Below are positions 14,920-17,519 of a stretch of 17,519 bases of DNA, piece by piece; the stretch's first letter is position 1; every line of letters starts with the position of its first letter. Both the position numbers and the translations under genes were made by a program. The notes under the pieces were generated by a model that did not search any database, was not told the DNA's origin, and saw nothing but the letters and a program-made list of their open reading frames with translations. The DNA lies in assembly GCA_032251045.1 (NCBI GenBank), contig JAVVEW010000052.1, forward strand, positions 1 to 17,519, written 5' to 3'. Source of the DNA: JAVVEW01 sp032251045. GTDB taxonomy: Bacteria; Pseudomonadota; Gammaproteobacteria; Methylococcales; Methylomonadaceae.

Positions 14920-15684
14920 TCAGCGCCGCCACGGCAACCATTGCCCTGCCCCGACCGGTTCAGCTTGAGCTAAGGCTTCCCAAGCAAATGCCTGGCCACG
15001 TCCACAAGCGCTGGGCAAATCATCGCCACTGGCCAGCGCGGCGGCGACGGCAGCGGCCAGGGTACAGCCGGAACCGTGATAACACTCGGGTAAACGCGGC
15101 CAATGCCAGGTTTGCGTTGGCTTGTCGCTTTGATAAAGCCTATTACACACCCTATCATCCTGCTCGTGGCCGCCGGTCAACAACACTGCACGGCAGCCTC
15201 GCTCCAGCAACCAACGGGCACAGGTAGTAAGATTATCATGGCCGGCCAGCCGACGCGCTTCCGGGCTATTAGGAGTCAGCAGCGTTGTTTTTGGCAGCAA
15301 TCGTTGCCGGATCACCGTCAACAGCTCGGCCGATGCCAGTTCAGTGCCTCCACCGGCCGCCAAAACCGGGTCCAACACCACCAACGCTTTTGGTAAGGTC
15401 TCCACAATCTCAGCCGCCACCCGGGCGATTTCGGCATCGCCCAGCAGGCCGATTTTCACCACGCTGACGGCCATATCACTGAGCAAAGTCTTGGCCTGGC
15501 GGCGCAAGGCATCCGGCGATTGGGGCCAGATGCGAAAAACATTGACGCTGTCTTGTTCGGTCAACGCCGTCACCAGACTCAGCGCACGCCCGCCTAAAGC
15601 GCCGATGGCTTCAATATCCGCCTGAATACCCGCACCTCCGGTGGGATCGTGGCCGGACAAAGACAAAACCACAGGCCGGGTCAT
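14920..15684 (-). CDS. thiD: Hydroxymethylpyrimidine/phosphomethylpyrimidine kinase ThiD
   Basis: A 254-residue ribokinase-fold kinase that phosphorylates HMP and HMP-P in thiamine synthesis. Signatures are LSLSGHDPTGGAGIQADIEA (7-26), VTALTEQDSV (38-47), VLDPVLAAGGG (103-113), LTPNSPEARRLAG, VLLTGGH and the anion-hole motif GSGCTLAAAV (204-213) with C207. Length matches single-domain ThiD; there is no fused ThiE or ThiC. I start at ATG 15684, since GGAG lies 8 nt upstream; a TTG two codons earlier would leave only 2-3 nt spacing. The multicopper oxidase gene on the same strand ends 24 nt before this start, so thiD is probably read from that transcript; no other thiamine gene or TPP riboswitch is visible here. 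Confidence 0.95.
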   Translation of the reverse strand: MTRPVVLSLSGHDPTGGAGIQADIEAIGALGGRALSLVTALTEQDSVNVFRIWPQSPDALRRQAKTLLSDMAVSVVKIGLLGDAEIARVAAEIVETLPKALVVLDPVLAAGGGTELASAELLTVIRQRLLPKTTLLTPNSPEARRLAGHDNLTTCARWLLERGCRAVLLTGGHEQDDRVCNRLYQSDKPTQTWHWPRLPECYHGSGCTLAAAVAAALASGDDLPSACGRGQAFAWEALAQAEPVGAGQWLPWRR

Positions 15685-15708
15685 GGCCAAAACTCCGCCC
15701 GGCCTTGC

Positions 15709-17265
15709 TTAAACCACATCAAACTGTCGCATCATGCCTAGATCTTCATGTTCCAGGTTATGACAGTGAAACAGGAACTTGCCTTGAAAGTCCTCGAACG
15801 GCTTGATGATTTCCACGGTTTCGCCAGGCAATACCAACACCGTGTCTTTCCAGCCGCCATCCAGAAAGCCGTCTTTAAGTGAGGCATAATCGCCACGCAC
15901 CGCATCGGTATTACGGCTGATCACTTGAAACTGTTGGCCGTGGAAGTGCATCGGGTGTGCCATCGCCATCATACGCGCCGGCCCCATACCGGAAGCGTTG
16001 TTAATCAGGCGAATTCGCCGCATCGAACCCAGTGCCACCTGCTCTTCCTGTGCGATGTCGGTCATACTGAATGACCGGCCATTGATCGATGGCGACATCG
16101 GGCGCATTTGCAGGCTTAAATCGATGGGCGCAGCGTCGGTTGCGGTCAACTTAGGGATGGTTACCAGGTGCTGTGGCAGGCTGGGCGAATCTGTCACCCG
16201 CTCGGTCACGGTAAACTGCGCCAAGGTGATGGTGGCCTCGGTACCGGCGTGCCTGTCCATGCCATGTCCACCCATCCGGCCACGCCCTCCGCCCATCATG
16301 CCAGGTAACACGCCTGGCACCGGCAGTGACAACAAACGCAGCGTATCGCCCAACTCACGTCCGCTCAAATCCAGCCATAAATCAATGCGCTCGCCGGGCG
16401 CTATCACCAGATAAGGCCGCTGTTCGGGTTGCGACAACAAACCGGCATCGGTGCCAATGGCGGTCAATGGCGTGCTATCTTCCAGCGCCAGCTTATAAAT
16501 TCGGGCGTTAGAGCCATTCAACACGCGAAGCCGGTACGCCCTTGATTGCATATGAAATTGCGCGTCGGGCCGGCCATTGACCAAAACCGTGTCGCCTAAA
16601 AAACCCTGCATCTTGTCGTGCATGCCATGACCGAGATAGCGCAGCTGGTTATTGGCGTCAAAACTGCGATCTTGCAACACCAACGGCATCTCAAACGGCC
16701 CGGACGGCAAGGCCAAAGCGTGCTCATCGGCATCGGTTACGGTAATCAATCCAGCCAGGCCGTGGTAAACCTGCTCGGCGGTTCGTTCATGGGTATGGGC
16801 ATGATAAAAACTGGTGCCGGCCCGGTTAAGCACCTCAAATTCATAAACATAATGGCCACCGGCAGGCAAGGTATACATGGGATGACCATCACTGCGTTGC
16901 GGCACATGCAAACCATGCCAATGCGTGATATGCGGCTCGGTCAGTTGATTGCGTAAGATGATGCGGACTTTCTGACCTTGTTGGAAATTCAAGCTCGGCC
17001 CAAGATACACATCCGGCAGCTCGGTCAGCGTACTTGCCGGCCCTTTTAGCAAACGTGCGCGGTAGCGCTGCACTTGTGTTTTGTGGCCAGGCAAAATACT
17101 GACTTGATCTGTCACCGTGCGCAGCTCTAACTCCACATCCGGCTGAAAGGTACGGTCGCCTCGATATGGCACCATTTTCGCCATCAGCCCCGGTGTGGCA
17201 ATTAAGGCCGCTGCGGATATACCGGCTTGCAAGAATGTTCGACGGGTCAAGTGTGTTTGCGCCAT
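15709..17265 (-). CDS. Tat-exported multicopper oxidase (CueO/SufI-like)
   Basis: A 518-residue periplasmic oxidase coupling one-electron oxidation of a substrate (perhaps Cu(I)) to reduction of oxygen to water. The N-terminus has a Tat signal, TRRTFLQAG with twin Arg at 8-9, then a hydrophobic stretch and a likely cleavage near 29-30. All four copper-binding segments are present: HWHG (H115, H117), HAH (H155, H157), HPMHFHG (H437, H440, H442) and HCHNLEHEDLGMM (H500, C501, H502, H506, M511). Thus type 1 and trinuclear sites look complete, unlike SufI, which lacks copper. A Gly/Met/His insert (MMGGGRGRMGGHGMDRH, about 325-341) recalls Met-rich copper-sensing loops of cuprous oxidases. AGGAG seven bases before the ATG supports the start. 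thiD follows 24 nt on. The substrate is not determined by sequence. Confidence 0.95.
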   Translation of the reverse strand: MAQTHLTRRTFLQAGISAAALIATPGLMAKMVPYRGDRTFQPDVELELRTVTDQVSILPGHKTQVQRYRARLLKGPASTLTELPDVYLGPSLNFQQGQKVRIILRNQLTEPHITHWHGLHVPQRSDGHPMYTLPAGGHYVYEFEVLNRAGTSFYHAHTHERTAEQVYHGLAGLITVTDADEHALALPSGPFEMPLVLQDRSFDANNQLRYLGHGMHDKMQGFLGDTVLVNGRPDAQFHMQSRAYRLRVLNGSNARIYKLALEDSTPLTAIGTDAGLLSQPEQRPYLVIAPGERIDLWLDLSGRELGDTLRLLSLPVPGVLPGMMGGGRGRMGGHGMDRHAGTEATITLAQFTVTERVTDSPSLPQHLVTIPKLTATDAAPIDLSLQMRPMSPSINGRSFSMTDIAQEEQVALGSMRRIRLINNASGMGPARMMAMAHPMHFHGQQFQVISRNTDAVRGDYASLKDGFLDGGWKDTVLVLPGETVEIIKPFEDFQGKFLFHCHNLEHEDLGMMRQFDVV

Positions 17266-17324
17266 GTTGATGCTCCTGTTGATGATGCCAAGGGTTTGCG
17301 GGACAGAGGAAGGCAGCCCGGCCC

Positions 17325-17353
17325 GGTGGATGCGCGCTGCTTATCCACCCTAC
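17325..17353 (-). repeat. REP-like palindrome with GTAG head (RAYT-type)
   Basis: On the minus strand: GTAG (17353-17350), GGTGGAT, an 11-nt loop AAGCAGCGCGC, then ATCCACC. The 7-bp arms (17325-17331 and 17343-17349) are perfect. The GTAG head plus CAGCGC loop is the same plan as the element at 13893-13925, though the arm bases differ. Confidence 0.65.
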
Positions 17354-17406
17354 CCACTTTTAGAGCGGTGCAGCATTACCGGCGGCAAATACTAGCACAC
17401 AGCGCT

Positions 17407-17474
17407 CACAAAAAGCCCCCTTTTGTAAAGGCGCACAAAAAGTCCCCCCCTTTTGTAAAGGGGGGTTAGGGGGG
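17407..17474. repeat. Duplicated C-run/G-run palindromes
   Basis: CACAAAAAG followed by a C-run and TTTTGTAAAGG occurs twice in tandem, 17407-17431 and 17434-17461. The second copy continues into a perfect 9-bp hairpin, C6TTT (17445-17453), TGT, AAAG6 (17457-17465), followed by TTAG6. It is the same palindrome family as 14738-14808. Confidence 0.8.
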
Positions 17475-17519
17475 ATTTCAATGTAGGCTGGCAAGGCTGG
17501 CCGTACTGATAGGTTTTTT
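17475..17519. repeat. Third member of the GTAGGCTGGCAAGGC repeat family, cut by the window end
   Basis: Bases 17488-17515 match 14809-14836 at 27 of 28 positions, and ATTTCAA-x-GTAGGCTG (17475-17490) matches 14655-14670 with one mismatch. The order palindrome, ATTTCAA, GTAGGCTG here links features that are spread over two units in the 14646-14919 gap. The element continues beyond the window. Confidence 0.8.

Larger units (their letters stand above)
17266..17519. other. Upstream region of the multicopper oxidase, repeat-rich
   Basis: No gene is seen in these 254 bases. On the minus strand, going toward the oxidase, they hold a repeat block (17474-17519), C/G-run palindromes (17407-17474), a weak extended -10 TGC-TAGTAT (17389-17397) without a good -35, a GTAG-type REP hairpin (17325-17353), then the oxidase leader and AGGAG site. 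I see no CueR-type operator (long interrupted dyad in a 19-nt spacer) near the -10. Confidence 0.5.

Noticed and set aside
15685..15690. TTG start for thiD
   Set aside because: GGAG would be only 2-3 nt away; the ATG two codons on has an 8-nt spacing and fits the family N-terminus.
17404..17461. CRISPR-like short tandem repeat
   Set aside because: Only two diverged copies with no spacer; part of the C/G-run palindrome family.

Overview
The window looks like chromosomal DNA of a gammaproteobacterium. It holds RlmJ, an endonuclease-type MutL followed at once by MiaA, a secreted Lig E-type ATP-dependent DNA ligase, FliK, ThiD and a Tat-exported multicopper oxidase. Base composition is moderately GC-rich. 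The intergenic repeats (C6TTT..AAAG6 palindromes and GTAG-headed REP-like hairpins) recall what I know from methanotrophic Methylococcales genomes, but the genus-level guess is low confidence. Genes are densely packed. There are no tRNA or rRNA genes, CRISPR arrays or transposase genes.

Region 1 (1-5608, + strand) is the most interesting. It is a compact operon, cut at the left edge, encoding a dedicated Hsp70 machine: a large alpha-helical TPR-like protein, a 110-residue J-domain protein lacking the HPD tripeptide, a GrpE, an Hsp70 of about 580 residues, and a small zinc-ribbon protein. Junctions are tight (ATGA and TGATG overlaps, gaps of 9 and 16 nt). This is not the housekeeping grpE-dnaK-dnaJ operon. 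It is best read as a specialised chaperone set whose client is unknown. rlmJ follows 23 nt later (5632-6471).

Region 2 (6472-10115, + strand) begins with about 300 bp of non-coding DNA. Then come an HDOD-domain regulator, an orphan FliK-type protein with a very long Pro/Thr/Ala-rich middle, and a zinc-ribbon SAM-dependent methyltransferase whose start overlaps the end of fliK. No other flagellar genes are present.

Region 3 (10166-14645) has the secreted ATP-dependent DNA ligase on the minus strand, divergent from mutL-miaA. A membrane protein with an HExxH motif (M50B-like) follows miaA in the place where hfq often sits in gammaproteobacteria. A REP-like palindrome lies between miaA and this gene.

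Region 4 (14646-17519) is a repeat-rich convergent gap, then thiD and a Tat-dependent multicopper oxidase on the minus strand (the oxidase lies upstream, 24 nt from thiD). The 254 bp upstream of the oxidase again carries a REP-like hairpin and C/G-run palindromes. The last ~45 bases match the repeat seen at 14654-14836, so one repeat family brackets the oxidase-thiD pair.
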